DNA of 64,000 nt from an uncultured Collinsella sp. (GCA_900752545.1 CAADVS010000026.1:39959-103958); one strand, 5' to 3'; positions 43,048 through 52,121 are shown, counted from the stretch's first letter. The notes: generated by a model from the sequence alone, not told the origin. Numbers and translations are program-made.

Positions 43048-43962
43048 ATGCAGATCAACAAGGTCGCCTTTATCGGCAAGGGCGGCGTCGGCCTGCTCTA
43101 CGGCAGCATGATCGCCCGGGCGCTCGGCAACGACGCCGTCGAATACGTCATGGATGATGCCCGTTTTGAGCGTCATGCGAACGACGCGCTCACCGTCAAC
43201 GGCAAGCCCTGCGATCTCACGTCCGTCCGTGCCAGCGAGGCGACGCCCGCCGATCTGGTCATCCTGACAGTCAAGACCACCGGTCTCGACCAAGCACTCA
43301 AGACTATGGAGCGCGTCGTGGGACCCAACACGCTCATCGCCTCGCTGTGCAACGGCATTACGAGCGAGCAAAAGATTGCCGAACGCTTTGGCTGGGAGCA
43401 TACCGTTCTTGGTATCTGCCAGGGCATGGACGCCGTGTTCCTCAACGGCGCGCTCACCTTTACCAATGCGGGCGAAATCCGCTTTGGCGCGGCGGCCGGC
43501 ACGGACCCCGCAACCATCACCGCGATCGACGAGCTCTATACGCGCTGCGGCATCGCCCATACCGTCGAGCGCGATATTGCGCACCGCATGTGGGCCAAAC
43601 TCATGCTCAACGACGGCATCAACCAGACCTGCATGGCCTACGGCGGGACCTACGGAAGCGCCACGGAGCCGGGCTCCGAGCAGCGCCGCTGTTTTGTCTC
43701 CGCCATGCGCGAGACGCTTGCGGTTGCCAACGCCGAGGGCGTTGAGCTGACCGAAGCAGACCTGACGCAAATGGTGCACCTCATCGAGGGAATCGACCCC
43801 GCCGGTATGCCCTCAATGGCTCAGGACCGCATCGCGCAGCGCAAAACAGAGGTCGAGGAGTTCGCGGGCACCGTCCGCCGCCTCGCGGCCAAGCACGATA
43901 TCCAGGTTCCGCAGAACGAATGGCTCTATCAGCGCATTCGCGATATCGAGGCAAGCTGGTAA
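43048..43962 (+). CDS. Ketopantoate reductase family protein (PanE-like)
   Basis: A protein of 304 residues. KVAFIGKGGVGLLYGSMIA is the NADP-binding GxGxxG-type start, LVILTVKTTGLDQAL and LCNGITSEQKIA follow the family order, and RMWAKLMLNDGINQTCMAYG contains the catalytic Lys and the Asn of ketopantoate reductase. The ATG at 43048 is better spaced from GGGGAG than the one at 43039. It could make pantoate for coenzyme A; many family members reduce other 2-oxo acids, so no symbol is given. Confidence 0.82.
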   Translation: MQINKVAFIGKGGVGLLYGSMIARALGNDAVEYVMDDARFERHANDALTVNGKPCDLTSVRASEATPADLVILTVKTTGLDQALKTMERVVGPNTLIASLCNGITSEQKIAERFGWEHTVLGICQGMDAVFLNGALTFTNAGEIRFGAAAGTDPATITAIDELYTRCGIAHTVERDIAHRMWAKLMLNDGINQTCMAYGGTYGSATEPGSEQRRCFVSAMRETLAVANAEGVELTEADLTQMVHLIEGIDPAGMPSMAQDRIAQRKTEVEEFAGTVRRLAAKHDIQVPQNEWLYQRIRDIEASW

Positions 43963-43995
43963 CGCCCGGCTCACCACGTCAACAGACTCAACAGC

Positions 43996-44033
43996 AAAGC
44001 CGCCACAAGGAGTACTCCCCTTACGGCGGCTTT
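43996..44033. terminator. Terminator between convergent genes
   Basis: AAAGCCGCC / GGCGGCTTT with an inner AAGG/CCTT pairing, between the reductase stop (43962) and the small membrane protein stop (44071). Confidence 0.7.
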
Positions 44034-44070
44034 CATCTTTATCTATAACCAGTAGTCGATGTCCCGACGG

Positions 44071-44277
44071 TTAGAGCTGCGACTCCGACACCTCGTCCTC
44101 ATCGTCGCGACAAAGGACAACACCGGTGCTTCCCAGCAGCGTGACCGCGATCAGCGCGCCGGCCACGATAGGAGCAGCCCCGCATGTCCCCAGCATGCCC
44201 GCGACGAGCGCGGCCGTGGGGCCAAGGCAGCCAAGCATCAACGCGACGGCGGCAACGGCAATATCTCGAGCATTCAC
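44071..44277 (-). CDS. Small membrane protein, unknown function
   Basis: A protein of 68 residues starting with GTG; GGAGG lies ten bases upstream. Two hydrophobic helices (IAVAAVALMLGCLGPTAALV and PIVAGALIAVTLLGSTGVVL) are joined by a short Gly/Thr loop and followed by an acidic tail (CRDDEDEVSESQL). I do not recognise a family. It stands alone between two terminators. Confidence 0.5.
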   Translation of the reverse strand: MNARDIAVAAVALMLGCLGPTAALVAGMLGTCGAAPIVAGALIAVTLLGSTGVVLCRDDEDEVSESQL

Positions 44278-44392
44278 AAGACCACTTCCTCCAAGAGAAA
44301 GACCTTATTTCTCAAGAACCAGTGTGCCCCGCATCCATACGCCCAGCGTACCGCCACGGTAAGGGCTCTGTTAACTCAGACGCGCATAAAGA

Positions 44393-44436
44393 ACGGGCGG
44401 CTTTACGTTGCCCTAAAGCTCGGTAAAGACGCCCGT
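44393..44436 (-). terminator. Terminator of the secreted-protein gene
   Basis: ACGGGCG and CTTTAC pair with GTAAAG and CGCCCGT around a 16-base loop, and TCTTT follows on the minus strand. It lies 27 bases past the stop at 44464. Confidence 0.6.
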
Positions 44437-44463
44437 CCGCCAAATATCCGTGATGCAGAAAAA

Positions 44464-45237
44464 TTACCAACCGGTGTAGTAGTCGGTGGTTCCGGCAGCG
44501 CAGCCGGAGTCATAGACCTTGCAATCACCCTTGGAGCCCGTAAAGGTCGAGCCCTGGGCCATATCGCCCGCGGCAACAACGTAATAGCCATCGGAATCGC
44601 GCCAGAAGCCCTCAGAATCCTGAGTCCATTCGCCCGTGCGATAGTGATAAAGCACATTGCTGCTGTAATAGGTCTCGCGGCGCCCGTTGTAGTTATTGAC
44701 ACCCGCAGAGCGCGTCAGGCCCGATCCGTTCGCGTAGGACGCGGCAGACGCGTAGGACGGAGTGTAACCGGCGTTGTAGTACGAAGCCTGGGCGACCTCG
44801 GCAGCCTCCGCCTCGGCGGCAGCCTCGAGCGCTTCGCGCTTGACATCCTCAAGCGCAGTGCGCAGCTCATCGAGCTCGGTCGACTTGGCGTCGACCTCCC
44901 TCATCGTCAACAGGCTACCCGCACTGTCGATACAGCCCTGCAGCACAGCGCGCTCGTCATCGGTGGCATAGTCGCCATACATATTCATGATGATCTGAGC
45001 GCGCATCTCCAGGGAATCGCGCTTGGCCTCCATCGAGGCGTTCCACTCCTGCATGGAACCATAACCATCGCCGCGATAGTCAACGGGCTGTACCAGCGTC
45101 GTCTCGGACGGCGTAGATCCAACCGTATCGGACAATGTTGCGGCGTGGGCATCAGTTGTACCGGCGCCCGCCAAAAGTGCCACGGTCAGAGCGGCGGAAA
45201 GGGCGGCGGCTTTCGGTTTTCGTGAATCGATCCTCAT
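44464..45237 (-). CDS. Secreted protein with coiled coil and C-terminal hydrolase-like domain
   Basis: A protein of 257 residues with a Sec signal ending near AHAATLS (about residue 33). Residues 60-145 are helical and charged, with DELRTALEDVKREALEAAAE typical of a coiled coil as in NlpC/P60 or Rpf proteins. The last 85 residues (GRRETYYSSNVLYHYRTGEW, GFWRDSDGYYVVAAGDMAQG, KVYDSGCAAGTTDYY) resemble the double-psi barrel (3D/RlpA-like) domain of cell-wall-active proteins in related bacteria. Peptidoglycan remodelling is probable. Confidence 0.68.
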   Translation of the reverse strand: MRIDSRKPKAAALSAALTVALLAGAGTTDAHAATLSDTVGSTPSETTLVQPVDYRGDGYGSMQEWNASMEAKRDSLEMRAQIIMNMYGDYATDDERAVLQGCIDSAGSLLTMREVDAKSTELDELRTALEDVKREALEAAAEAEAAEVAQASYYNAGYTPSYASAASYANGSGLTRSAGVNNYNGRRETYYSSNVLYHYRTGEWTQDSEGFWRDSDGYYVVAAGDMAQGSTFTGSKGDCKVYDSGCAAGTTDYYTGW

Positions 45238-45441
45238 GTAGCTGGAAACCTCCGTAGTGCGTTTTTGCTGCGTGTGATTCGATCGCGCTGCATAGTACCC
45301 CGAGCAAATCGCGACCTGCGGTTTTACTCAAAAGTCGCACGTCAATTGCGTAAAACTCACATCCTCTCAACAGGAGTTTTCCACAACTCGAATGCATAAA
45401 GCGTGTCAAAAACCCTGTTTTTGCACCCGCTCTATGCAAAA

Positions 45442-45478
45442 AAGGCGCCTGTGCAACCATTGTTCGCACAGGCGCCTT
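45442..45478 (-). terminator. Terminator of metY
   Basis: A perfect 13-bp stem AAGGCGCCTGTGC / GCACAGGCGCCTT with an 11-base loop and TTTTTT on the minus strand, about 60 bases past the metY stop. The rest of 45238-45538 (upstream of the secreted-protein gene) holds only promoter-type sequence. Confidence 0.85.
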
Positions 45479-45538
45479 GAGCAGGCATTTTATGCAGTTA
45501 TACCTATCGAGTCGCAAGGGGTCCTTGCACAAGTCGCC

Positions 45539-46849
45539 TTACTCGTCCAGCGCGGCGAAGGCCTGCTTCAGATCCCAAATGATATCCTCGGCGTTCTCGG
45601 TACCGATGGAAAGACGGATCGTGGAGGGCGTGATGTTCTGCTCGGCGAGCTCCTCGGCAGAGAGCTGGGAGTGCGTGGTGGTAGCCGGGTGCACGACGAG
45701 CGACTTGACGTCGGCCACGTTGGCGAGCAGCGAGAAGACCTGCAGATGATCGATGAACTTCCAAGCTGCCTCCTGGCCACCCTTAATCTCAAAGGTAAAG
45801 ATCGAGGCACCGCCGTTGGGGAAGTACTTCTGATAGAGCTCGTGATCGGGGTGCTCAGACAGGCTCGGGTGGTTCACCTTGGCGACATGGCAATCACCAG
45901 CCAGGAACTCAACGACCTTCTTGGTGTTCTCGACATGACGGTCAACGCGCAGCGACAGAGTCTCGGTGCCCTGGAGCAGGATCCAGGCGTTGAACGGGCT
46001 GATGCAGGCGCCCTCGTCACGCAGCAGGATGGCGCGGACATAGGTTGCAAAGGCGGCGGGACCGGCAGCCTCGGCAAACGAAACACCGTGGTAGGAGGGG
46101 TTGGGCTCAGCGATCTGGGCGTACTTGCCACTCGCCTTCCAATCGAAGTTACCGCCGTCGACGATCACACCGCCCAGCGAGGTGCCGTGGCCGCCGATAA
46201 ACTTGGTTGCGGAGTGGACGACGATGTTGGCACCATGCTCCAGCGGACGGAACAGATACGGGGTGCCGAAGGTGTTGTCGACGACAACCGGCAGACCATG
46301 CTTCTTGGCGATCTCGGAGATGGCGTCGATGTTGGGGATGTCGGAGTTGGGGTTACCGAGCGTCTCGAGATAGATGACCGTGGTGTTGTCCTTGATGGCG
46401 CCCTCGACCTCGTCCAGGTTATGGGCATCGACGAAGGTGGTCTCGACACCAAACTGGGAGAGCGTGTGCTCCAGCAGGTTGTAGGAACCGCCGTAGATGG
46501 TCTTCTGGGCGACCACGTGGTCACCAGCCTGGGCAAGTGCCTGCAGGGTATAGGTGATGGCAGCAGCACCGGAGGCGACGGCAAGACCTGCCACACCACC
46601 CTCGAGTGCGGCAATACGGTCCTCAAAGACGCCCTGGGTGGAGTTGGTCAGACGGCCGTAGATGTTACCGGCGTCGGCAAGACCAAAGCGGTCGGCGGCG
46701 TGCTGGGAGTTGCGGAACACATAGCTCGTGGTCTGGTAGATAGGCACGGCACGGGAGTCGGATGCAGGATCGGCGCTCTCCTGGCCAACGTGCAGCTGCA
46801 GGGTATCGAAACCAAAGGCGTGCTCGGGGTTGTTGATGAACTGGCCCAT
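45539..46849 (-). CDS. metY: O-acetylhomoserine sulfhydrylase
   Basis: A PLP enzyme of 436 residues. GFDTLQLHVGQESADPASDS and AVPIYQTTSYVF at the start, YGRLTNSTQGVFEDRIAALEGG, and VVHSATKFIGGHGTSLGG with the PLP-lysine in SATKF match the MetY/Cys-Met metabolism family. Its length (about 430) fits MetY better than the shorter cystathionine gamma-synthases. It makes homocysteine from O-acetylhomoserine and sulfide. The gene is preceded by a cysteine-containing leader peptide and is divergent from a LysR gene. Confidence 0.92.
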   Translation of the reverse strand: MGQFINNPEHAFGFDTLQLHVGQESADPASDSRAVPIYQTTSYVFRNSQHAADRFGLADAGNIYGRLTNSTQGVFEDRIAALEGGVAGLAVASGAAAITYTLQALAQAGDHVVAQKTIYGGSYNLLEHTLSQFGVETTFVDAHNLDEVEGAIKDNTTVIYLETLGNPNSDIPNIDAISEIAKKHGLPVVVDNTFGTPYLFRPLEHGANIVVHSATKFIGGHGTSLGGVIVDGGNFDWKASGKYAQIAEPNPSYHGVSFAEAAGPAAFATYVRAILLRDEGACISPFNAWILLQGTETLSLRVDRHVENTKKVVEFLAGDCHVAKVNHPSLSEHPDHELYQKYFPNGGASIFTFEIKGGQEAAWKFIDHLQVFSLLANVADVKSLVVHPATTTHSQLSAEELAEQNITPSTIRLSIGTENAEDIIWDLKQAFAALDE

Positions 46850-46910
46850 GATGATCTCCTTGATCGAACAAAAGTAATAAGAGTAAGAGAAGTAAGTCGC
46901 TGTCTCCTGA

Positions 46911-46964
46911 TCACGCCGACGGGCGCAAACAGGAGCCCGGCATTCGTCTTGGTAAGCAATTCAT
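46911..46964 (-). CDS. Cysteine-containing leader peptide upstream of metY
   Basis: 17 codons (MNCLPRRMPGSCLRPSA) with a near-perfect AAAGGAGG site seven bases before the ATG, and a TGA 61 bases before metY. Two Cys codons lie early and late in the peptide. A hairpin CTCCTG...CAGGAG overlaps its end. Cysteine-rich upstream peptides that sense Cys-tRNA supply are known before sulfur genes in other Actinobacteria; the present one fits that design (inference). Confidence 0.55.
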   Translation of the reverse strand: MNCLPRRMPGSCLRPSA

Positions 46965-47032
46965 ATGCGGGCCTCCTTTCGCATCCCGGTTCCGTGGTCG
47001 GCTTAATTACCTACCGCCTTTGTGTGTTTTGA

Positions 47033-47061
47033 ATAGTACGAGCATTGTTTCCCTCGGTCAA
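47033..47061 (-). promoter_or_regulatory. Promoter of metY
   Basis: On the minus strand, TTGACC (47061-47056) and TACTAT (47038-47033) are separated by 17 bases. The transcript would start about 60 bases before the leader peptide. Confidence 0.65.
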
Positions 47062-47083
47062 TCACTTAAAAGCGCTAATCTGT

Positions 47084-47100
47084 TATCTGTTTTATAGATA
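47084..47100. promoter_or_regulatory. LysR-type binding site
   Basis: TATCT-N7-AGATA contains the T-N11-A pattern of LysR-family sites. It lies between the divergent metY and LysR genes, 23 bases behind the metY -35 box, the usual place for an activator of metY. Confidence 0.55.
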
Positions 47101-47121
47101 GCAATCGAGAGGATGGCGTCG

Positions 47122-48024
47122 ATGACCCTTCAGCAGCTTCGTTTTCTGATTGCCGTGGCAGAGTCCGGCTCAATCAACGCTGCAGCTCAGCGCCTCTATA
47201 CCGCTCAGTCCAACATCTCAAACGCCGTCAAAAGCCTCGAGCAGGAGCTCCATCTGGAAATCTTTACGCGCTCCAGCCGCGGCGTCACGCTCACCAACGA
47301 CGGTACCGAGCTTTTGGGCTATGCGCGCCAGGTCGTAGAGCAGGCAGATATGCTCGAGGCCCGCTACGAGGACGGCGGCACACCTCAGGTGCGCCTTGCC
47401 ATCTCGGCCCAGCACTACGCGTTTTCGGTCGAGGCCTTTGTCAACGTCGTCGAGCGCTGCCGCGACAGTAAGTTCGAGTTCATCATGCGCGAGACCACCA
47501 CCTCGCAGATCATCGATGACGTCCGCGCATTTCGCAGCGATATCGGCATTCTGTATCTGGATGACTTTAACGCCCGGGTTCTGCAGAAGGCCTTCGCCGA
47601 TGCCCGCGCAAGCTTCCATCCCCTCTTCGACGCGACGGTCCACGTCTTCGTTAGCGAGCGCCACCCGCTCGCACGCCGCCCGCAGCTGTCCCTTGCCGAC
47701 CTTACACCCTATACGCGCTACAGCTTTGAGCAGGGAACCTCGAACTCCTTCTATTACGCCGAGGAACCTTTTAGCTATATCCCTTGCGACCGCAACATAC
47801 GAATCTCGGACCGCGGAACACTTACTAACCTACTTATCACGTCGAACGGTTACACCCTGTCGACCGGTGTCCTCTCCAATGAAATGCAGTGGGGTATGGC
47901 ATCGATCCCGTTAGCAGACGCCCCAACGATGCACGTAGGCTATATCATGCACGACGAGCGCAAGCCCTCTCCCCTCTTGCAACAATACCTCGACGAGCTC
48001 AACCGCATCATCCATGCCAACTAA
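47122..48024 (+). CDS. LysR-family transcriptional regulator
   Basis: A protein of 300 residues; the ATG at 47122 is well spaced from GAGAGG. The helix-turn-helix spans about residues 1-60 (LQQLRFLIAVAESGSINAAA, LYTAQSNISNAVKSLE, SRGVTLTNDG), followed by a two-lobed ligand domain. Its divergent position to metY and the palindrome between them suggest control of methionine/cysteine synthesis, as for CysB or MetR-type regulators. The likely inducer would be O-acetylhomoserine or a related compound (inference). Confidence 0.88.
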   Translation: MTLQQLRFLIAVAESGSINAAAQRLYTAQSNISNAVKSLEQELHLEIFTRSSRGVTLTNDGTELLGYARQVVEQADMLEARYEDGGTPQVRLAISAQHYAFSVEAFVNVVERCRDSKFEFIMRETTTSQIIDDVRAFRSDIGILYLDDFNARVLQKAFADARASFHPLFDATVHVFVSERHPLARRPQLSLADLTPYTRYSFEQGTSNSFYYAEEPFSYIPCDRNIRISDRGTLTNLLITSNGYTLSTGVLSNEMQWGMASIPLADAPTMHVGYIMHDERKPSPLLQQYLDELNRIIHAN

Positions 48025-48123
48025 CTGTCGGAAGACGGGGTAGAAATCGTAGATAGCTAGCCCCCGGCGGGCATGGCGCTACAATGGTCACTCACATGAA
48101 ACACACTCAACGAAAGGAAGCCC

Positions 48124-48609
48124 GTGAAGGTCATCATCTATACCGACGGCTCGGCCCGATCAAATCCGGGACGCGGCGGCTACGGCGCCGTGCTCAAATA
48201 CACCAACCCCGCCGGCAAGACCTTTACCTCCGAGCTTTCGCGCGGCTACGCCAAGACCACCAACAACCGCATGGAGCTCATGGCCGTTATCGTGGCGCTC
48301 GAGGCACTCAACCGCCCCTGCGAGGTCGAAGTCCATTCCGATTCGCAGTACGTCGTCAACGCCTTTAACAAGCACTGGATCGACGGCTGGAAAAAGCGCG
48401 GGTGGAAAACTGCCAACAAGCAGCCCGTCAAGAACCGCGACCTGTGGGAGCGTCTGCTTGCCGCAAAGAGCAAGCATAAGGTGGAGTTCATCTGGGTTAA
48501 GGGTCACGCCGGCCACGAGCTCAACGAGCGCTGCGATGAGCTCGCCACCACGGCGGCCGACGGCAGCGACCTCGATATCGACGCCGGCTTTAGCGAGAGC
48601 GACCTGTAA
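48124..48609 (+). CDS. rnhA: Ribonuclease HI
   Basis: A protein of 161 residues starting with GTG behind [29 protein letters not shown] has the first catalytic Asp, [15 protein letters not shown] the Glu, VHSDSQYVV the second Asp, and [16 protein letters not shown] the His and last Asp. It removes RNA from RNA-DNA hybrids. The N-terminal hybrid-binding domain seen in some RNases H1 is absent. Confidence 0.94.
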   Translation: MKVIIYTDGSARSNPGRGGYGAVLKYTNPAGKTFTSELSRGYAKTTNNRMELMAVIVALEALNRPCEVEVHSDSQYVVNAFNKHWIDGWKKRGWKTANKQPVKNRDLWERLLAAKSKHKVEFIWVKGHAGHELNERCDELATTAADGSDLDIDAGFSESDL

Positions 48610-48682
48610 CGGCGTTTTCGCACGCTTTTATGTCCTCCCGCGCTACACTCGTCCTGTAGGCCAAACAACGCAAGGGGGACAC

Positions 48683-49789
48683 ATGCTGCGCATCGCAACC
48701 ATCGGCACATCCATGATCACCGACGACTTTATCCAAGTCGTCAATGCCAACGACCAGGCTACATTCGTAGGCACGCTCTCGCGCGACGCAGATCGTGGCG
48801 CCGCCTTTACCGCCGAACATGGCGGCGAACGCAACTTCACCGCACTTGACGAGCTTGCGTCCGCCGACGACGTCGACGCCGTCTATATCGGCAGCCCTAA
48901 CGCACTTCACTACGAGCAGGCGCTCTCCTGTATCGCCGGTGGCAAGCACGTCATCGTCGAGAAGCCCTTCTGCGCCACCGAGGCGCAAGCGCTGGAAGTC
49001 TTCCGCGCTGCCGAGGCAGCAGGCGTCGTGGCCCTCGAGGCCATGCGCCCGCTTCACGACCCCGCCTTCCACGCCATTGAGGACGCTCTGGGCGAGATTG
49101 CGCCCATTCGCCGCGCCTCACTGCGCTTTGGCAAGTATTCCTCACGCTACAACGAAATCCTCGCTGGACGCGCCACCAATATCTTCGACTGCAATATGGC
49201 ATCGGGTTCCCTCATGGACATTGGCGTCTACGCCGTCGAGCCCATGGTCGAGATTTTCGGCATGCCCTCTGGTCTCACCAGCATGACCACGCTGCTCGAC
49301 CCCTCAACGCAAGAGCTCACCCATGGCCCCATCGACGGTTGCGGTTCCATTCTCGCCAGCTATGGCGGTGGCCGTATCTCCGTCGAGCTCGCGCACTCCA
49401 AAATTACGAATGACCTGCTGCCCTCGCAGATCGAAGGCGAGCGTGGCACTATCCAGATCGACCATCTGTCCACGCCCCGCAACGTCCGCATCGACTATCG
49501 CGGCGACGTCGTACGCGGCTCGGCGACCGAGGCACCGCGCGAACAGGACGACAACGGCCGCGCGCTCGATCTGCCCAAATCGAGCAACACTATGGAATAC
49601 GAACTCATAGACTTTATCACCGCCATCGGTAACATCGATAACGTTAAGGAAGAGATCTGGGAGACCCCGGCGGGACGCCACGAGCTCGGCCACTACCGCG
49701 ATGTCACGCTCGTCTCACTGCGCATCATGGATGCCGTGCGCCAGCAGGCCGGCATTATCTTCCCGGCCGACGCAGGCAAGCAGGCCTAG
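48683..49789 (+). CDS. Gfo/Idh/MocA-family oxidoreductase
   Basis: A protein of 368 residues; the ATG at 48683 follows AAGGGGG. LRIATIGTSMITDDFI stands in place of the usual GxGxxG, and VIVEKPFCATEAQAL carries the EKP motif. ASGSLMDIGVYAVEP is the catalytic His/Asp region of the second domain, with the usual His replaced by Tyr-Ala-Val, as in several dehydrogenases of this family. The acylphosphatase gene follows after two bases. The substrate is unknown. Confidence 0.83.
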   Translation: MLRIATIGTSMITDDFIQVVNANDQATFVGTLSRDADRGAAFTAEHGGERNFTALDELASADDVDAVYIGSPNALHYEQALSCIAGGKHVIVEKPFCATEAQALEVFRAAEAAGVVALEAMRPLHDPAFHAIEDALGEIAPIRRASLRFGKYSSRYNEILAGRATNIFDCNMASGSLMDIGVYAVEPMVEIFGMPSGLTSMTTLLDPSTQELTHGPIDGCGSILASYGGGRISVELAHSKITNDLLPSQIEGERGTIQIDHLSTPRNVRIDYRGDVVRGSATEAPREQDDNGRALDLPKSSNTMEYELIDFITAIGNIDNVKEEIWETPAGRHELGHYRDVTLVSLRIMDAVRQQAGIIFPADAGKQA

Positions 49790-49791
49790 CG

Positions 49792-50202
49792 ATGGGCCTC
49801 TTCGATACGTTCTTCTCCAGCGTCACCGGCAGCAGTCGAGAGCCTCAAAAACCATCAAACATCGAGCTCGAGCTGCGCCGCAGGCTTACTGTGCTCGCAA
49901 GCGACGAGGCCACTCAAGACACTCCCCTGCGCTACTTCCTGCACTGGATGGGGCAAGTCCAAGGCGTTGGTTTTCGCTTTACCAACACCAACCTCGCGCA
50001 GGCACGCGCACTCACCGGCTGGGTGCGTAACATGGAAGACGGCTCCGTCGAGATGGAGATACAGGGGGCTCCGGCAAACATCCTATCTCATCTCGAGGCG
50101 CTTCATGCCTCCTACGAGCGCATGGGAACGCGTTTTCGCCTCACAGACGCCCAGGCCCGAGCCCCACTTACCAATGAAGACGGTTTCAGTCCTCGTTATT
50201 AG
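49792..50202 (+). CDS. acyP: Acylphosphatase
   Basis: A protein of 136 residues. GQVQGVGFRFTNTNLA contains the phosphate-binding loop with the catalytic Arg, and GWVRNMEDGSVEMEIQG the catalytic Asn, both in the order of the acylphosphatase signature. About 45 extra residues precede the domain. It hydrolyses carboxyl-phosphate bonds such as acetyl phosphate or 1,3-bisphosphoglycerate. It is coupled to the Gfo/Idh gene. Confidence 0.88.
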   Translation: MGLFDTFFSSVTGSSREPQKPSNIELELRRRLTVLASDEATQDTPLRYFLHWMGQVQGVGFRFTNTNLAQARALTGWVRNMEDGSVEMEIQGAPANILSHLEALHASYERMGTRFRLTDAQARAPLTNEDGFSPRY

Positions 50203-50263
50203 TATTGTGTGCTAAATACGGTATCATTTACCTACGACCGTTGACAGAAAAGAGGCGAGGCGC

Positions 50264-50644
50264 ATGGCGGTGCAAAGAAGAAACACCAAGCAGCGGAAGC
50301 TGGTTCTTGACGCCGTGCGCCAAAGCTATAACCACCCCACCGCCGATGAGATCTACAACGCCGTGCGCGCGCAGGATGACAAAATCAGCCGCGGTACGGT
50401 CTACCGCAATCTCAATCTCTTAGCCGACGCCGGCGAGATCCTCTCCATCAAGACGCCGGGCGGCAGCCGCTTCGATCGCACGATCGAGCCGCATGCGCAT
50501 ATCATCTGCACCTCGTGCAGCCGCGTCATCGACGTACCGCTCCCCTTCGATGCCCAACTCGACGCCAAGGCGTCCGAGCAAATCGGCTGGAACGTCACCT
50601 CGCACTACACCATCTTCGAGGGCCTCTGCCCCAACTGTAGGTAG
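50264..50644 (+). CDS. Fur-family regulator (PerR/Zur-like)
   Basis: A protein of 126 residues. The winged helix includes HPTADEIYNAVRAQDDKISRG and TVYRNLNLLADAGEI. The metal-site segment is PHAHIICTSCSRVID, and a second CxxC (CPNC) ends the protein, giving the structural zinc site. The short length and the absence of an His-rich tail favour PerR or Zur over Fur. It may govern peroxide or metal genes elsewhere; no target is apparent next to it. Confidence 0.88.
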   Translation: MAVQRRNTKQRKLVLDAVRQSYNHPTADEIYNAVRAQDDKISRGTVYRNLNLLADAGEILSIKTPGGSRFDRTIEPHAHIICTSCSRVIDVPLPFDAQLDAKASEQIGWNVTSHYTIFEGLCPNCR

Positions 50645-50658
50645 ATTTTGGGACATGC

Positions 50659-51456
50659 CTACTCAGCAAGTAGACGACGCAGCTCTTCTTCAACCGCGCG
50701 CACGTAGCGGACACGGTCATTGACACCGCGCATGCTGGGATTGCAGCTCTCCATCAGATAGGGATGGCCCACCACGTTGAGCATGTCGCGATCGTTTTCG
50801 TTATCGCCAAACGCCATCATTTCGTTAGGTGAGATCCCCAGCGCGCAACCATAATCGGCAAGCGCGGACCCTTTGCCCGAATCAAAGCCGATAAAATCGG
50901 TCCATTCGGTTCCCGACGTCATCACGTCGACACGGTCGCTAAAGAGGCGCTCGAAATACTCCAGCGCCGCCGGCTGCTCTGTCTCGGGCGTTTGAAACGC
51001 AATCTTAATGACATCCTCGTCAATGTCCTCGGGACGGTCGACCACCGCCACATCGCAGTGGACCTCGTAACGCAAATGGTCGACGAACGCATCGTTGCCG
51101 CTCATGGTATAGAGGTGCCCCTCACACGAAAGGGTCACGTCGGCATGGGGAAAGGCGACCACGGCATTCGCGATATCCATAGCAAGGCTACGCTCCATGG
51201 AACGCTTGACAACGGCATGCCCCTCGCTCATCACCAGGGCTCCGTTTTCGCACACATAGGCGAGCTCATCGGCCACCGGGGCAAACAGATAGCGCAAGCT
51301 CGCATATTGACGGCCGCTCGCCGGCATAAACACGATACCGCGACGATGCAGCTCATCGATGAGCTCAAATGCCTCAGGACGCGGCTCGCGCTCCCCCGGA
51401 TGCAGCAACGTGCCGTCCAAATCGCATGCAATCAGCCTGATTCCTTCAAGACCCAT
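50659..51456 (-). CDS. Cof-type HAD-IIB phosphatase
   Basis: A protein of 265 residues; the ATG at 51456 follows GGGGGAAAG. IRLIACDLDGTLLHPG has the nucleophile, FMPASGRQYASL motif II, and MMAFGDNENDRDMLNVVGHP the C-terminal motif. It belongs to the same class as the phosphatase at 21.5 kb but with a different cap, so the two are distant paralogs. The substrate is probably a phosphorylated sugar or cofactor. Confidence 0.85.
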   Translation of the reverse strand: MGLEGIRLIACDLDGTLLHPGEREPRPEAFELIDELHRRGIVFMPASGRQYASLRYLFAPVADELAYVCENGALVMSEGHAVVKRSMERSLAMDIANAVVAFPHADVTLSCEGHLYTMSGNDAFVDHLRYEVHCDVAVVDRPEDIDEDVIKIAFQTPETEQPAALEYFERLFSDRVDVMTSGTEWTDFIGFDSGKGSALADYGCALGISPNEMMAFGDNENDRDMLNVVGHPYLMESCNPSMRGVNDRVRYVRAVEEELRRLLAE

Positions 51457-51488
51457 ATGCTTTCCCCCACAGCATCTCATCAACAGCA

Positions 51489-51525
51489 AGACGGACTTTG
51501 AATAGTTGCCTCTCAAAGTCCGTCT
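51489..51525. terminator. Long hairpin between the Cof gene and the UreE-like gene
   Basis: A perfect 13-bp stem AGACGGACTTTGA / TCAAAGTCCGTCT around an 11-base loop lies 15 bases past the UreE-like stop. The T-tract is poor (TCTTGC), but the stem is strong. Confidence 0.6.
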
Positions 51526-51539
51526 TACTTATACGCACG

Positions 51540-52118
51540 TTAACCGCGTGCCTTCTTTACGATCGTAAAGTCTGGAGCCATACTCACAACGACATCCGCC
51601 GCGCTCGATGCAAAGCGTCGACCGGCATCGAGCTCGCGTGTGACCACCGAAAGCCGAACGCCCTCGATACCCCGGAGCATGCGACCCAAAACCGGTTGCA
51701 CCGGCGTATACATGCGCACGGTATGCTCGTCCGAATCGCCTCGGAAAAGCGGCGCGTGCATATTACCGATCTCCCAGCACGCATGTGCGAGCACAATCGG
51801 ATCCATGCGGTCGACTTCGACCAAATAGACCTCGGCGCTGCGCAGGCGCACGACAACCGCTACGGGCACCGCGCCCGTGCGGTCAATAGCAAGCACGTCA
51901 CCGTCGGCAAGACGCTCGCCATCAGTGGCATCCAGCCGGGCATTCACCGTGCGCCCCAGCTCCGTCACGCCCACAAACAGGCGCGCATCAGCCTGGTCCC
52001 AATCGAGTAGCAGCTCGTCAACCTCAAAGACGCCACCCAGCTCCCGACGAAGCAGGAGTTCATAGGACGGGTCGTTGAGATTTCCCAAGCGCTCCGTAGC
52101 TACCAGGTCCACGGACAT
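51540..52118 (-). CDS. UreE-like protein (nickel chaperone fold) without urease genes
   Basis: A protein of 192 residues. RLDATDGERLADGDVLAID and VAVVVRLRSAEVYLVEVDR correspond to the N-terminal UreE domain, and LAHACWEIGNMHAPLF with PVQPVLGRMLRGIEGV to the metal-binding C-terminal domain (H-x-GN-H pattern). The His-rich tail of many UreE proteins is missing, and there are no urease genes here. The next gene upstream is SlyD-like, another protein known for nickel handling. A role in nickel delivery to hydrogenase or another enzyme is plausible (inference). Confidence 0.55.
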   Translation of the reverse strand: MSVDLVATERLGNLNDPSYELLLRRELGGVFEVDELLLDWDQADARLFVGVTELGRTVNARLDATDGERLADGDVLAIDRTGAVPVAVVVRLRSAEVYLVEVDRMDPIVLAHACWEIGNMHAPLFRGDSDEHTVRMYTPVQPVLGRMLRGIEGVRLSVVTRELDAGRRFASSAADVVVSMAPDFTIVKKARG

Positions 52119-52121
52119 CAA

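Noticed and set aside
46850..47112. A SAM or T-box riboswitch before metY
   Set aside because: No SAM-I core motifs or T-box sequence are visible; a leader peptide explains the region better.
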